Below are positions 26,958 to 39,139 of a stretch of 64,000 nt of DNA, one piece after another (the first letter of the stretch is position 1; each line of letters opens with the position of its first letter). The stretch is from Lachnospiraceae bacterium (GTDB lineage Bacteria > Bacillota > Clostridia > Lachnospirales > Lachnospiraceae): NCBI GenBank assembly GCA_017432565.1, contig JAFRIW010000006.1, positions 19,603 through 83,602 of the forward strand, given 5' to 3'. The position numbers were made by a program, and so were the translations under genes. Below the pieces are notes generated by a model. The model was given only the letters and a program-made list of their open reading frames with translations, did not search any database and was not told where the DNA came from.

Positions 26958-28442
26958 TCAGCCCCAGGGATTCTCTGTCGGATACCGGACGCCTGCCGGC
27001 TGGTTGTAGCCGATCTCGTCAACCGGGACACCGATGTACTTGAAGACTTCGAACAGAGCCTTGCCGTGCTTGCCGAACGCAACTGCCCCGTGGTGAGGAT
27101 AGTTCTTCTCAAGCAGCACGTGACGATAGAAGCGGCCCATTTCCGGAATAGCGAAAACGCCGATTCCGCCGAAGGATCTGGTCGCTACCGGAAGAACCTC
27201 GCCTTCTGCGATGTAAGCGCGAAGCTTCGCATCCGCGGTGCTCTGCAGACGATAGAAGGTGATGTCGCCCGGGATGATGTCGCCTTCGAGCGTGCCGTTC
27301 GTGACCTCGATCGGAAGGGATCTTGCCATGATCTTCTGATACTTCATCTCGTGGAATGCCAGCTTCGAAGAGCAAGTATTGCCGCAGTGGAAGCCCATGA
27401 AGGTGTCGGTCAGCTTGTAAGGGAACTTGCCCTCGATGCTCTCCTTGAACATATCCTTCGGGACAGAGTTGTTGATATCGAGCAGCGTGACGATATCCTG
27501 GCTGACGACTTCGCCGATGTACTCGGACAGTGCGCCGTAGATATCCACTTCACAGGAAACCGGATAGCCCTGGCCTGCCAGGCGGCTGTTGACATAGCAC
27601 GGAACAAAACCGAACTGTGTCTGGAATGCCGGCCAGCACTTGGTGGTCAGAACGACATACTTGCGATAGCCTCTGTGAGCGTCTGCCCAATCCTTCAGGG
27701 TCAGCTCATACTGAGCCAGCTTCGGAAGAACTTCAGGCTTCTTGTTGCCGGTGCCGAGCTCTGCTGCCATCTCTTCGACCAGTGCAGGAATTCTCTCGTC
27801 GCCTGCGTGGTTGTTGAAGGACTCGAACAGATCCAGTTCGGAGTTCTCTTCGATCTCGACGTTGATATTGTAGAGCTGCTTGATCGGTGCGTTGCAGGCA
27901 AGGAAGTTCAGCGGACGAGGTCCGAAGCTGATGATCTTCAGATCGTTGAGCGCGATGACCGCTCTTGCGACGGGCAGGAAGTCGTGGATCATATCCGCGC
28001 AGTCCTCTGCATCACCGACCGGATATTCCGGAATATAAGCCTTCACATTGCGAAGTGCCAGGTTGTAGCTTGCATTCAGCATACCGCAGTAAGCATCGCC
28101 GCGGCCGTCGGACAGATCGTTCTGGCTCTCTTCTGCAGCTGCGCAGAACATCTTCGGTCCGTCAAAATGCTTCGCGAGCAGGGTCTCGGAAATTTCAGGT
28201 CCGAAGTTTCCAAGGTAAACGCAGAGCGCGTTGCAGCCTGCCTTCTTGATATCCTCAAGTGCGTTGACCATGTCGATTTCGCTCTCGATAATGGTCACGG
28301 GGCACTCATAGATGTCCGCTGCGCCATACTTGTCCGTATATGCCTTGACCAGCGCCGCACGGCGGTTGATGGTCAGTTCTGCCGGGAAGCAGTCGCGGCT
28401 GACACCGACGATACCGATTTTCACTACAGGGATGTTGTTCAT
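26958..28442 (-). CDS. L-fucose/L-arabinose isomerase-family protein
   Basis: This 494-residue protein has the fold and metal site of the fucose isomerase family: Glu298 (CEVDIYG), Asp322 (LLDIN) and a C-terminal His pair at 450/451 (YPHHGAVAFG). These would bind the divalent metal used for aldose-ketose isomerisation. It is about 100 residues shorter than classical FucI and belongs to the shorter subgroup whose substrates vary. GGAGGT precedes the ATG. The DUF4867 gene lies upstream in the same direction, 255 nt away. Substrate unknown: L-fucose, L-arabinose, D-xylose-type or a modified sugar. Confidence 0.85.
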   Translation of the reverse strand: MNNIPVVKIGIVGVSRDCFPAELTINRRAALVKAYTDKYGAADIYECPVTIIESEIDMVNALEDIKKAGCNALCVYLGNFGPEISETLLAKHFDGPKMFCAAAEESQNDLSDGRGDAYCGMLNASYNLALRNVKAYIPEYPVGDAEDCADMIHDFLPVARAVIALNDLKIISFGPRPLNFLACNAPIKQLYNINVEIEENSELDLFESFNNHAGDERIPALVEEMAAELGTGNKKPEVLPKLAQYELTLKDWADAHRGYRKYVVLTTKCWPAFQTQFGFVPCYVNSRLAGQGYPVSCEVDIYGALSEYIGEVVSQDIVTLLDINNSVPKDMFKESIEGKFPYKLTDTFMGFHCGNTCSSKLAFHEMKYQKIMARSLPIEVTNGTLEGDIIPGDITFYRLQSTADAKLRAYIAEGEVLPVATRSFGGIGVFAIPEMGRFYRHVLLEKNYPHHGAVAFGKHGKALFEVFKYIGVPVDEIGYNQPAGVRYPTENPWG

Positions 28443-28504
28443 AACCTTTGTACCTCCTACTATTATAGTTTTCTTATAAAACCCTATATAAATTTTTAAT
28501 AAAA

Positions 28505-28670
28505 CACGAATCTGAACCTGCTTGAAGATACATTCGGATTCCGCTTCGCTTCATCCTCATGTCCGTTGTCGTCAGATGCGCGAGAACTTTCGTTCTCTTT
28601 CTCGTCTTCTGCGCAGTTCAGATTCTCGTGCAGGCACGAATCTGAACCTGCTTGAAGACGCGCATCTGAC
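28505..28670. repeat. Intergenic palindromic and direct repeats between DUF4867 and isomerase genes
   Basis: A 24-nt direct repeat starting CACGAATCTGAACCTGCT occurs at 28505-28528 and 28635-28658. GTTCAGATTCTCGTGC at 28616-28631 folds with GCACGAATCTGAAC at 28634-28647. GTCAGATGCGCG at 28571-28582 pairs with CGCGCATCTGAC at 28659-28670. The RNA of this 255-nt spacer would be highly folded. It resembles a mosaic of interspersed palindromes rather than a simple terminator. Confidence 0.8.
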
Positions 28671-28697
28671 TCCTGATTCCTTCGCGCGCCTGACTCG

Positions 28698-29321
28698 TTA
28701 TACGCTCAAGTTTTCGCCTTCGAGTCCGATGAAGGCGTTTTCGCCGCAGCCGCCCTCGGCATGGGCAAGAAGCCACTTGTTGGTTGCGGTCATGAGTTTC
28801 TCTTCTCCGTCCAGAACCTCGAGCTTCTCAGGAAGATCGTAGTTGGTTCCCTTCGGAAGAATGACGACGACGCGGAAGCCGTTGTCGCTCGTCTGGCAGG
28901 GAGCATAATGCAGGGTCGTCGCATAGACCTCGACCATGACGCCGGCCGGTACGCAGAATGCCTTGCAGGTCGCTGTGTCCAGCTTATGCTCATGCGAAAT
29001 ATCCGTCTGCTTTGCGAGAATCAGAATCGCATCCTCACCGACTGCAATGTTGAACTCGCTGCTGCGGTGATACTCAAGCGCGTTCAGCATTTTGTTGTGG
29101 CCGTTGCAGTATCCGACCTGGATCGGAATAAAGCCGTACATCGCCTTCTCCAGCTGCTTCGATACCGCGAGTTTCTCGAGCTCGGGATCGCCCGGAACAT
29201 AGATCGTCCCTTCCGGACAGGGCGTCTTCATCATGCCTTCCAGAAGCTCTGTCAGGTCATACCCCGTCACGACCCGGCCGTATTCCCGGAATTCCGGATC
29301 ATTTACACTATAGATTTTCAT
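28698..29321 (-). CDS. DUF4867-family protein
   Basis: This 207-residue protein starts at 29321 after GGAGGG; the longer frame upstream is not supported. The sequence fits DUF4867, a cupin-like family seen near sugar-isomerase genes. His and Glu residues (NGHNKMLNALEYH, FNIAVGED) could form a small metal or sugar site. It lies upstream of the fucose-isomerase-family gene on the same strand, so a step on the same sugar (for example epimerisation or mutarotation) is plausible but not shown. Confidence 0.75.
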   Translation of the reverse strand: MKIYSVNDPEFREYGRVVTGYDLTELLEGMMKTPCPEGTIYVPGDPELEKLAVSKQLEKAMYGFIPIQVGYCNGHNKMLNALEYHRSSEFNIAVGEDAILILAKQTDISHEHKLDTATCKAFCVPAGVMVEVYATTLHYAPCQTSDNGFRVVVILPKGTNYDLPEKLEVLDGEEKLMTATNKWLLAHAEGGCGENAFIGLEGENLSV

Positions 29322-29551
29322 GTCTGTAACCCTCCTGCAATTGAGCTGCACGCCAGGCCTTTTCCGACAGCTTTTACTGCCCTCCGCAGTACGGAAAAAA
29401 TGCCGCGCGGCGGCGGCCGGCACTGCGCCTTTTTCAACACTCTAATTGTATCACAAATACAGGAATCCGCACGTGCACAATATTGCGATGAATCGCACAA
29501 AATTGCCGTTTTTGATCAGTCGGAAAACCGGTCACAGCCAGGAGGACCGTT

Positions 29552-30115
29552 TTACGCGCCGAGCAGATGAGAAATAAGAATACGAAGACCCAGAAAGATC
29601 AAAATCACGCCGCCGGCAATCTGTGCCCGGTCGGAGAAACGTTCGCCCACCCGGCTGCCCAGAATGACGCCGAGGGCAGATAAGACAAAAGTACAGACGC
29701 CGATAAAGACCGCGGATGTAAATATACTGACACCCAGCAGGCCGAGGCCCAGTCCCACTGCCAGTGCATCGATCGACGTCGCGATGGCCATAAGAAACAT
29801 CGTCCACGGATCAGTGCGGCTGTCGACCTTCTCCTCGCCGCCCGAGACGCTCTCCCGGATCATATTGGCACCGATGCCGGCGAGCAGAAGGAACGCAATC
29901 CAGTGGTCATATTTTTCAATGTAATGAATAAACCGGCTGCCAAGAAAGGCGCCGATCAGCGGCATCAGAAACTGGAAAAAGCCGAACCAGAGGCCGCACG
30001 AAAGTGCAAGCCCTGTCCGGCTCTTTCTGCCACAGGCAAGTCCTTTACAGACCGCCACGGAGAATGCGTCGGCCGAGAGGCCGACCGCAGTCAGTAATAA
30101 TTCCCAGAAACCCAT
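29552..30115 (-). CDS. mntP: Manganese efflux pump MntP
   Basis: This 187-residue protein has six membrane helices in two repeats. The paired Asp-containing motifs LSADAFSVA (helix 1) and TSIDALAVG (helix 4) are diagnostic of MntP (DUF204), which exports Mn2+. The length is normal. I searched its 5' region for a yybP-ykoY manganese riboswitch and saw none; the ribosome binding site is weak. It follows the ABC importer genes on the same strand, 125 nt away, and may be transcribed separately. Confidence 0.93.
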   Translation of the reverse strand: MGFWELLLTAVGLSADAFSVAVCKGLACGRKSRTGLALSCGLWFGFFQFLMPLIGAFLGSRFIHYIEKYDHWIAFLLLAGIGANMIRESVSGGEEKVDSRTDPWTMFLMAIATSIDALAVGLGLGLLGVSIFTSAVFIGVCTFVLSALGVILGSRVGERFSDRAQIAGGVILIFLGLRILISHLLGA

Positions 30116-30240
30116 AATCGAAATCTACCTGCATCGAAGCGGAGCCTGCCTTGCCCCGCTGCGATACTGCCTTTACCCTGCAGCAGAATCTACCCTTATT
30201 CTGCCGCGGAATCTTCCTGTGCCGTTTCGGAAATGACGGC

Positions 30241-31041
30241 TTACTCTGCTGCGGAGAGAATCATGCGGTCGGAGAGCTCTCCGTCGCCCGTCTCCTCGAA
30301 TTTGCGCAGCAGATCCGACACGTGAAGATTCTTCTTCTCTTCACCCGAGACGTCATAGATGATCCGTCCGCCGCTCATCATGACCAGACGGTTGCCGTGG
30401 CGGATGGCGTCCTTCATGTTGTGTGTGACCATCAGGGTCGTCAGATGATCCTTCTCGACCACCGTCGTCGTGGCCTCCAGCACCTTCTCAGCCGTCTTCG
30501 GATCCAGCGCGGCCGTGTGCTCGTCCAGAAGCAGGAGCCTGGGCTTCTGCAGCGTCGCCATCAGCAGCGTCAGCGCCTGCCGCTGTCCGCCGGACAGCAG
30601 ACCGACCTTCACCGTGAGGCGCTCTTCCAGCCCGAGATTCAGGATTTTGAGCTTCTCGCGGTACTCATCGCGCTCCGCCTGCGTGACGGCCCAGCGCAGC
30701 CCTCTCGACAGTCCGCGGCGCGCGGCGAGAGCGAGATTTTCATCAATCTGCATCGTCGCAGCCGTGCCCGTCATCGGGTCCTGGAACACGCGTCCGACAT
30801 AGGCTGCCCGCTTGAAATCCGGAAGTCCGGTCACATCTTTTCCGTCGATCAGAATGCTGCCGTTATCCACCGGCCACACACCTGCGATGGCATTCAGCAT
30901 CGTGGATTTTCCCGCGCCGTTGCCGCCGATCACGGTGACAAAATCTCCCTCATTCAGGCGGAGATTGATGTTCAGCAGTGCCTTTTTCTCATTGATCGTT
31001 CCGGGATTGAACGTCTTGCTGACATTCTTCAGTTCCAGCAT
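30241..31041 (-). CDS. ABC transporter ATPase (TrpZ-like importer)
   Basis: This 266-residue ATPase has Walker A GGNGAGKST, the signature LSGGQRQAL, Walker B LLLLDEHTA and switch His in THN. Walker B is followed by His-Thr-Ala, common in this subfamily. It starts one base after the permease gene's stop, preceded by a GGGGGTGA site. It energises the importer formed with the permease at 31043 and binding protein at 32223. Confidence 0.93.
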   Translation of the reverse strand: MLELKNVSKTFNPGTINEKKALLNINLRLNEGDFVTVIGGNGAGKSTMLNAIAGVWPVDNGSILIDGKDVTGLPDFKRAAYVGRVFQDPMTGTAATMQIDENLALAARRGLSRGLRWAVTQAERDEYREKLKILNLGLEERLTVKVGLLSGGQRQALTLLMATLQKPRLLLLDEHTAALDPKTAEKVLEATTTVVEKDHLTTLMVTHNMKDAIRHGNRLVMMSGGRIIYDVSGEEKKNLHVSDLLRKFEETGDGELSDRMILSAAE

Positions 31042-31042
31042 C

Positions 31043-32101
31043 TCACTTCACCCCCTTGTCAGCCGCATCGGTCTCACCGGCAGATTGCGCATTGTCCGTG
31101 TTCTGCGGCTTGTCCCACGCGTAAGGATCGCGGTCATACGCCTCAACAGCGGAAGCCGCCGCATCCTTGCCGGCCCTGCGGAAACTGCTCTTCGACTGTC
31201 CGCGCAGGTACGGCACCGCCAGGAAAATAGCCACAATGACTGCCGTGAACAGCTTCATCAGGTTGGAGTCCAGCTTCAGCCAGAGCACCACGGTGTAAAC
31301 GATGTAATAGAGGATGCCGCCGATGACGACGAATGCAAGCCGTCCGGCAAAATTCAGATGCTTTCCTAGCAGTGCCTCTCCGATGACCTCGCCGATAATG
31401 ACGGCGGCCAGACCGATGACGATCGCGCCGCGGCCGCTGTTGACGTCCGCAAAGCCCGAGTACTGCGCGGAGAGCGCGCCGGCCATGGCGACCAGTCCGT
31501 TAGAGATCGCAAGACCCAGCACCTTCATGGAATTGATGTTGATTCCCTGCGCCTTCGCCATCTGCTGGTTGCAGCCCGTCGCACGGATCGAACTGCCGAG
31601 CTCGGTTCCGAAGAACCAGTACAGCAGCGCGATGATCGCCGCGGAGAACAGAACACCGGTGAGAATCGCCTTCGGAATCGTCCGGGAGCTGATGATCAGC
31701 GCGTATTTGTCGACGCTGACCGCCTGATTGGCCTTAAAGCCCATGATCGCCAAATTGATCGAATACAGCGCGTACTGCGTCAGAATTCCTGACAATATTG
31801 CCGGAATACCGAGCTTGGTGTGCAGAAGGCCCGTCACCGTGCCGGCGACGAGTCCCGCAGCCATGGCGATCAGCGTCGCGGCCCAGGGATTGACACCGGA
31901 CAGGATCAGCATGACAACCACTGCGCTTCCTGTCGAGAACGTGCCGTCCACAGACAGATCCGCAATGTCCAGCAGCCGGAAGGTAATATAGACGCCGAGC
32001 GCCATCAACCCCCAGACCAGTCCCTGCGCCACACCGGCAGGAATCCGCGCAAACAATCCGGGCAGGCTCAAAGATGCAAAATATGAAGCGACTGCTCCCA
32101 T
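31043..32101 (-). CDS. ABC transporter permease (TrpY-like, BPD_transp_2 type)
   Basis: This 352-residue permease has about nine membrane helices of the branched-chain amino acid/ribose type, then a soluble C-terminal tail of some 45 residues rich in Ala, Asp and Lys. TGGAGG precedes the ATG. It sits between the ATPase and binding-protein genes; the order binding protein, permease, ATPase matches TrpXYZ-type systems. Confidence 0.92.
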   Translation of the reverse strand: MGAVASYFASLSLPGLFARIPAGVAQGLVWGLMALGVYITFRLLDIADLSVDGTFSTGSAVVVMLILSGVNPWAATLIAMAAGLVAGTVTGLLHTKLGIPAILSGILTQYALYSINLAIMGFKANQAVSVDKYALIISSRTIPKAILTGVLFSAAIIALLYWFFGTELGSSIRATGCNQQMAKAQGININSMKVLGLAISNGLVAMAGALSAQYSGFADVNSGRGAIVIGLAAVIIGEVIGEALLGKHLNFAGRLAFVVIGGILYYIVYTVVLWLKLDSNLMKLFTAVIVAIFLAVPYLRGQSKSSFRRAGKDAAASAVEAYDRDPYAWDKPQNTDNAQSAGETDAADKGVK

Positions 32102-32222
32102 TTCTCTTCCTCCAGAATCTTTTCAAATAACAACTGATGTATCATAACACAAGCGGGGCGCTGTTGTCAGCACCCCGCCGCGGCAGGATTAACCTTAAAT
32201 ATGTAGTCTGATTTTGCCCGGA

Positions 32223-33251
32223 TTACTCGGCTTCAAATGCTGCGTAATCATCCGGAACGGTGATGCCCAGTGCTTCACAGATGGTCGGATTGTACTCCTT
32301 GACCGGATCCGGATAGTACTCGATCGCCATGGTGGAGATGTCCTTGCCGTTCTCAAGGATCTCATAAGCCATCTCACCGGTGGTGTAGCCAAGGCCGTAG
32401 TAGTCGATGGAAAGTGTTGCGACGCCGCAGCCGCTCATCAGGCCTTCTTCACCGCAGACGATCGGAACGCCTGCAGGCTGTGCCACGTTGTTGATCGCCT
32501 CGGTGCAGGATGCAGCCGTGTTGTCGGTCGGGATGTAGAGGACTTCGTTGTTCGCGCAGGCCTCGCCCATGACACTGGCGATATCATTGGAATCTGCGAA
32601 GGTGTAGATGGTGACGGTCAGACCGGCATCCTGAAGATACTTCTCAACGGTATCTGCCTGATACTTGGAGTTCGGCTCTGCGGAGCAGTAGACGATACCG
32701 ACGGTCTTTGCATCCGGGAACAGCTCGGAGACCATTGCTGCCTGTGCATCCAGGGGAGCCAGATCGGAAGTTCCGGAAATATTTCCGCCGACAGTTCCGT
32801 CAAATCCATCGATGTCCAGCGCTACGCCGTACTCGGTGATAGCGGTTCCGAGAATCGGAATGGTATTGGTTGCCGCCGCTGCGGACTGCAGTGCGGGAGT
32901 CGCATTTGCAAGAATCAGGTCAACGTTCTCGGCAACCAGGTTGTTGCAGATGGTGGTTGCAGTTGCCGTATCACCTGCAGCATTCTGCTCATCGAAGGTG
33001 ACGCGGTCGCCGAGCTTCTCGGTCAGAGCATCGCGGAATCCCTTGGTTGCAGCGTCCAGCGCCACATGCTGAACCAGCTGGCAGATACCGACGTTATAGG
33101 TCTTGCCCTCTTCGGCCGGAGCACTCTCATCAGCAGCCTCAGCTGCCGCATCCTCTGCAGGAGCTGCTGCCGGTCCTGCACCGGTGCTCGCGCAGGCTGT
33201 CATCGCCAGCATCACGCCGGTCATCAACAGAGCAATGGCTTTCTTTTTCAT
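32223..33251 (-). CDS. ABC transporter substrate-binding lipoprotein (TrpX-like, PF04392)
   Basis: This 342-residue protein has a lipoprotein signal (MKKKAIALLMTGVMLAMTAC, Cys at residue 20) and an Ala/Glu-rich linker before the two-lobed domain typical of ABC_sub_bind proteins. AAGGAGG precedes the ATG. Some members transport tryptophan or tyrosine; others differ. Although a trp operon lies 4 kb away, the leader here has no T-box, so the substrate remains open. Confidence 0.9.
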   Translation of the reverse strand: MKKKAIALLMTGVMLAMTACASTGAGPAAAPAEDAAAEAADESAPAEEGKTYNVGICQLVQHVALDAATKGFRDALTEKLGDRVTFDEQNAAGDTATATTICNNLVAENVDLILANATPALQSAAAATNTIPILGTAITEYGVALDIDGFDGTVGGNISGTSDLAPLDAQAAMVSELFPDAKTVGIVYCSAEPNSKYQADTVEKYLQDAGLTVTIYTFADSNDIASVMGEACANNEVLYIPTDNTAASCTEAINNVAQPAGVPIVCGEEGLMSGCGVATLSIDYYGLGYTTGEMAYEILENGKDISTMAIEYYPDPVKEYNPTICEALGITVPDDYAAFEAE

Positions 33252-33368
33252 AACAAATCCTCCTTGATTTTGTGATCAATTCTTACATTGATCGGTTATG
33301 GCCGCTGTCCGGTCAGGCTTTCTGTTTGGCACATAAAAGCTTTAAACCGTTAAAGCGGCGTCCCGACT

Positions 33369-33397
33369 ATTTTAGTGCTTTTTGAGGATGAAGTCAA
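33369..33397 (-). promoter_or_regulatory. Promoter of the TrpXYZ-like importer operon
   Basis: On the minus strand TTGACT (33397-33392), a 17-nt spacer and TAAAAT (33374-33369) form a good housekeeping promoter. It predicts a leader of about 110 nt before the ATG at 33251. That leader contains a small GCTTTAA/TTTAAAGC hairpin but no recognised riboswitch. Confidence 0.7.
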
Positions 33398-33451
33398 CCA
33401 TTACGTCCGTGATTATTGAACAAGATACGCGGGGATTTTCTGAATGCTCTC

Positions 33452-34216
33452 TTACAGAACACCTGCGGCGAAGAACGCGTCGATTCCGTCGGCAATGCCC
33501 TGAACGATCAGCTCCTGATAATCTTCGGAAGCCATCAGAAGATCTTCTTCAGGATTGGTCATGAAGCCCATTTCAATCAGCGTTGTCGGGACCATGGCCC
33601 AGTTATTGCCGGTCATGGTATCTGTCTCCCACACGCCGCGATTTTTTGCGCCGGTCACGCTGCAGTAGCTGCCCAGCACGCAGTCGGACAGCCGGCGGCT
33701 CTCCGGATACAGCTGCGGGCAGTAAGGTGAACGGGAAGTGGTACAGATGGTCATCGCGCCGCGGGCCGAGCGGCTCTCCGATCCGTCCGCGTGAACCCGG
33801 ATAAATGCATCCGCCTGCGCATTGTTTGCAATCTGCGCCCGCTCGATACAGCTCAGTGACAGGTCATGCCGGTCACGGGTCAGGACGACTTTGTACCCTC
33901 TCCGCCTCAGTTCATTGGTCAGTTTAAAACAGATCAGCAGCGTCAGCTCATATTCCCTCATGCCGGAACTGACACCGCGCGTACCGGACGTGTCTTTCGC
34001 CTTCATCTCCTTAGATCCGGGTCCGACAGGCTCTGTCCCGCCGCTCATGACGGCCGTATGCCCCGGATCCAGCACGATGACAGCCCTGCTTTCAGAATCC
34101 GGTGCGGCCTGAACACAGACAGCGCTGCCCAGCACACTGCATCCGAGCAGCATAACTGTAAGGCAGAATATGATCAGTCTTCTCAGGAATGAGCCCGTTG
34201 TTCTCCGGAAGATCAT
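33452..34216 (-). CDS. N-acetylmuramoyl-L-alanine amidase (Amidase_3)
   Basis: This 254-residue protein has an N-terminal signal/membrane segment (about 10-37) and an Amidase_3 domain. Zinc ligands are His53 (DPGHT), a Glu at 88 or 90, and His142 (VHADG); the catalytic Glu lies in IEMGFMTN near residue 219. It should cleave the amide between muramic acid and the stem peptide outside the membrane. No SPOR or other wall-binding domain is fused. AAAGGA precedes the start. It is monocistronic between ppdK and the ABC genes. Confidence 0.93.
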   Translation of the reverse strand: MIFRRTTGSFLRRLIIFCLTVMLLGCSVLGSAVCVQAAPDSESRAVIVLDPGHTAVMSGGTEPVGPGSKEMKAKDTSGTRGVSSGMREYELTLLICFKLTNELRRRGYKVVLTRDRHDLSLSCIERAQIANNAQADAFIRVHADGSESRSARGAMTICTTSRSPYCPQLYPESRRLSDCVLGSYCSVTGAKNRGVWETDTMTGNNWAMVPTTLIEMGFMTNPEEDLLMASEDYQELIVQGIADGIDAFFAAGVL

Positions 34217-34265
34217 AGCTTATCCTTTCTGTTCCCGGTCTGCGGTACAGTATCTATTGTAACAC

Positions 34266-34304
34266 AGAAAAAAACCGCCGCCCGGGAAAATTCCCGGGCG
34301 GCGG
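34266..34304 (-). terminator. Strong terminator after ppdK
   Basis: A perfect 30-nt palindrome at 34275-34304 (CCGCCGCCCGGGAA with complement around a central AATT) is followed on the minus strand by TTTTTTT (34274-34268). It lies about 38 nt beyond the ppdK stop codon. Confidence 0.92.
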
Positions 34305-34341
34305 TGCTTAGTGAATCAGATGCTGCTGCACTTTTTCAGCT

Positions 34342-36972
<2,631 letters not shown>

Positions 36973-37027
36973 TCTCTCTTCCTCTCTCCTTCCTGTTAGT
37001 CGGAAGCACTGCGCCCCCAAAAACACG

Positions 37028-37099
37028 AAAAAACATGCAGTGCATTAACTATATTATTATAACAATATAGTGGCGTCTCCGCTATCCCGCACTGCATGT
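37028..37099 (-). terminator. Long-loop hairpin after the trp operon
   Basis: On the minus strand ACATGCAGTGC (37099-37089) pairs perfectly with GCACTGCATGT (37043-37033), followed by TTTTT. The 45-nt loop contains its own hairpin (CTATATT/AATATAG, about 37049-37070). It lies about 70 nt after trpA and 56 nt before ppdK, so it probably ends the trp transcript; the AT-rich loop (TTATAAT) may also carry the ppdK promoter. Confidence 0.6.
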
Positions 37100-37169
37100 A
37101 TACATGTATTCATTTCGAGTTGTTTCAGCCCTGTCCGCCGCCGGAAAGGGCTCTGCTATTGGCTCGCTC

Positions 37170-37949
37170 TCACCGCAGATCCCGCAGCGCATCCTTCATC
37201 TGCCGGATGTATGCGCCCACGTGTTCCGGCGCATCCTTCCCGTACTGTTCGATAATCCGGATGATTGCACTGCCCACGATCGCCCCGTCGGAGGCCTGCG
37301 CCATTTTTGCGGCCTGTTCGGGCGTGGAGATGCCGAAGCCGACTGCGCAGGGAACGTCCGTGTTTTCCCGGACAATTTTCACCATGGCGCCGATGTCCGT
37401 GGTAATGGTACTGCGCACGCCCGTCACACCCAGGCTCGAAACCAGGTAGATGAAGCCGGAGGCCTCACGGGCAATCATTGCGATCCGGTTTTCCGAGGTC
37501 GGTGCAATCATGGAGATCAGGTCCAGATCATTGTCCTGACATGCCCGGTCAAAATCTGACTTCTCTTCAAAGGGTACGTCGGGCAGAATGAGTCCGTCTA
37601 TTCCCACCGCGTGTGCGCGCTGACAGAAGCGCTCCGCACCATAGGAGTAAACAACATTCGCGTAAGTCATGAAAACCATGGGAATAGTCACATTCTGCCT
37701 GATTTGACCGACCAGGTCAAAGATCTTGTCAGTGGTTGCGCCGCCGGTCAGTGCGCGCAGATTGGCTCCCTGAATGACCGGGCCCTCCGCGGTCGGGTCG
37801 GAGAAGGGAATGCCCAGCTCGATGAGGTCTGCGCCGTTCGCTGCGGCAGCTTCCACGATCCGCTTTGTTGTCTCCAGATCGGGATCGCCGCAGGTGATGA
37901 ACGGGATAAACGCTTTTCCGTTTGTGAAAGCTTCTCTGATTCTGCTCAT
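37170..37949 (-). CDS. trpA: Tryptophan synthase alpha subunit
   Basis: This 259-residue TIM barrel cleaves indole-3-glycerol phosphate to indole. Catalytic Glu44 and Asp51 are seen in [18 protein letters not shown]. Its ATG overlaps the trpB stop by 4 nt (37946-37949). It is the last gene of trpDCFBA. Confidence 0.98.
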   Translation of the reverse strand: MSRIREAFTNGKAFIPFITCGDPDLETTKRIVEAAAANGADLIELGIPFSDPTAEGPVIQGANLRALTGGATTDKIFDLVGQIRQNVTIPMVFMTYANVVYSYGAERFCQRAHAVGIDGLILPDVPFEEKSDFDRACQDNDLDLISMIAPTSENRIAMIAREASGFIYLVSSLGVTGVRSTITTDIGAMVKIVRENTDVPCAVGFGISTPEQAAKMAQASDGAIVGSAIIRIIEQYGKDAPEHVGAYIRQMKDALRDLR

Positions 37950-39136
37950 TCCGAAATGTCCTCCCCTCTGTAGCGCGCGATGGCTGCGCAGTCCTTGTCA
38001 CCCCGTCCGGAGATTGTGATGACAAGCGTTTTGTCCGGGCCGAGCTCTTTCGCCAGCTTCATGGCGTAAGAGACGGCATGGGCGGATTCGATCGCGGGAA
38101 TGATGCCCTCGGTCCGGCTCAGATATTCGAAAGCCTCCACGGCTTCTTCGTCTGTCACCGGGACGTACTCGGCCCGGCCCAGGTCGTGCAGATATGCATG
38201 TTCGGGGCCGATTCCCGGGTAGTCGAGGCCGGCGGAGATGGAATAGACAGGTGCAATCTGTCCGTATTCATCCTGACAGAAGTAGGATTTCATCCCGTGG
38301 AAAATGCCGAGAGACCCGGTCGCGATGGTCGCCGCCGTCTCCTTCGTACTGACGCCGCGTCCGGCCGCCTCGCAGCCGATCAGGCGCACGTTCTCATCCT
38401 CAATAAAATGATAGAAGCTGCCGATGGCGTTGCTGCCGCCGCCGACACAGGCCAGGACCGCGTCCGGAAGCCTGCCTTCCTTCTCCTGCATCTGCTCTTT
38501 GATTTCCCGGGAAATGACGGCCTGGAAATCGCGTACGATGGTCGGGAAGGGATGCGGTCCCATCACGGAGCCGAGGCAGTAATGTGTGTCGCTGATCCGG
38601 CTTGTCCACTCGCGGAAGGCCTCCGAGACAGCGTCCTTCAAGGTCGCTGTGCCGGTGGTCACCGGAATGACCGTCGCGCCGAGCAGGCGCATGCGGTAAA
38701 CGTTCAGTGCCTGCCGCTTCGTATCCTCTTCTCCCATGAAGACGACACATTCCATGCCCATCAGTGCCGCGGCGGTGGCCGTCGCCACACCGTGCTGGCC
38801 GGCGCCTGTCTCGGCGATCAGACGGGTTTTGCCCATTTTTTTTGCGAGAAGTGCCTGCCCGAGCACATTGTTGATCTTGTGTGCGCCCGTGTGATTCAGG
38901 TCCTCGCGCTTTAAGTAAATCTTCGCACCGCCCAGATCTTCGGTCATCTTCCGCGCGAAGTACAGGCGGCTCGGCCGGCCCGCGTACTCATTCAGGAGAG
39001 TCTGCAGCTCGCGGTTGAAATCCGGGTCGTCCTTATAGTGATTGTAGGCTTCCTCCAGCTCAATGACCGCGTTCATCAGCGTCTCCGGAATGTACTGTCC
39101 GCCGTGAATGCCGAATCTTCCTCTCGAATTTGTCAT
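37946..39136 (-). CDS. trpB: Tryptophan synthase beta subunit
   Basis: This 396-residue PLP enzyme joins indole and serine. The PLP lysine is Lys87 in [10 protein letters not shown], and the phosphate-binding GGGSNAIG motif is present. The length matches TrpB1, the type that works with TrpA. It starts 3 nt after the trpF stop and overlaps trpA by 4 nt. Confidence 0.98.
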   Translation of the reverse strand: MTNSRGRFGIHGGQYIPETLMNAVIELEEAYNHYKDDPDFNRELQTLLNEYAGRPSRLYFARKMTEDLGGAKIYLKREDLNHTGAHKINNVLGQALLAKKMGKTRLIAETGAGQHGVATATAAALMGMECVVFMGEEDTKRQALNVYRMRLLGATVIPVTTGTATLKDAVSEAFREWTSRISDTHYCLGSVMGPHPFPTIVRDFQAVISREIKEQMQEKEGRLPDAVLACVGGGSNAIGSFYHFIEDENVRLIGCEAAGRGVSTKETAATIATGSLGIFHGMKSYFCQDEYGQIAPVYSISAGLDYPGIGPEHAYLHDLGRAEYVPVTDEEAVEAFEYLSRTEGIIPAIESAHAVSYAMKLAKELGPDKTLVITISGRGDKDCAAIARYRGEDISE

Positions 39137-39139
39137 CTC

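Noticed and set aside
30116..30240. yybP-ykoY manganese riboswitch upstream of mntP
   Set aside because: The conserved helices and loops were not found; only short GC-rich repeats and a GCAGAAT/ATTCTGC hairpin are present.
33252..33451. T-box or other tryptophan control for the TrpXYZ-like importer
   Set aside because: No GGGTGGNACCGCG-like sequence or terminator/antiterminator pair lies in the leader; only a normal promoter and a small hairpin were found.
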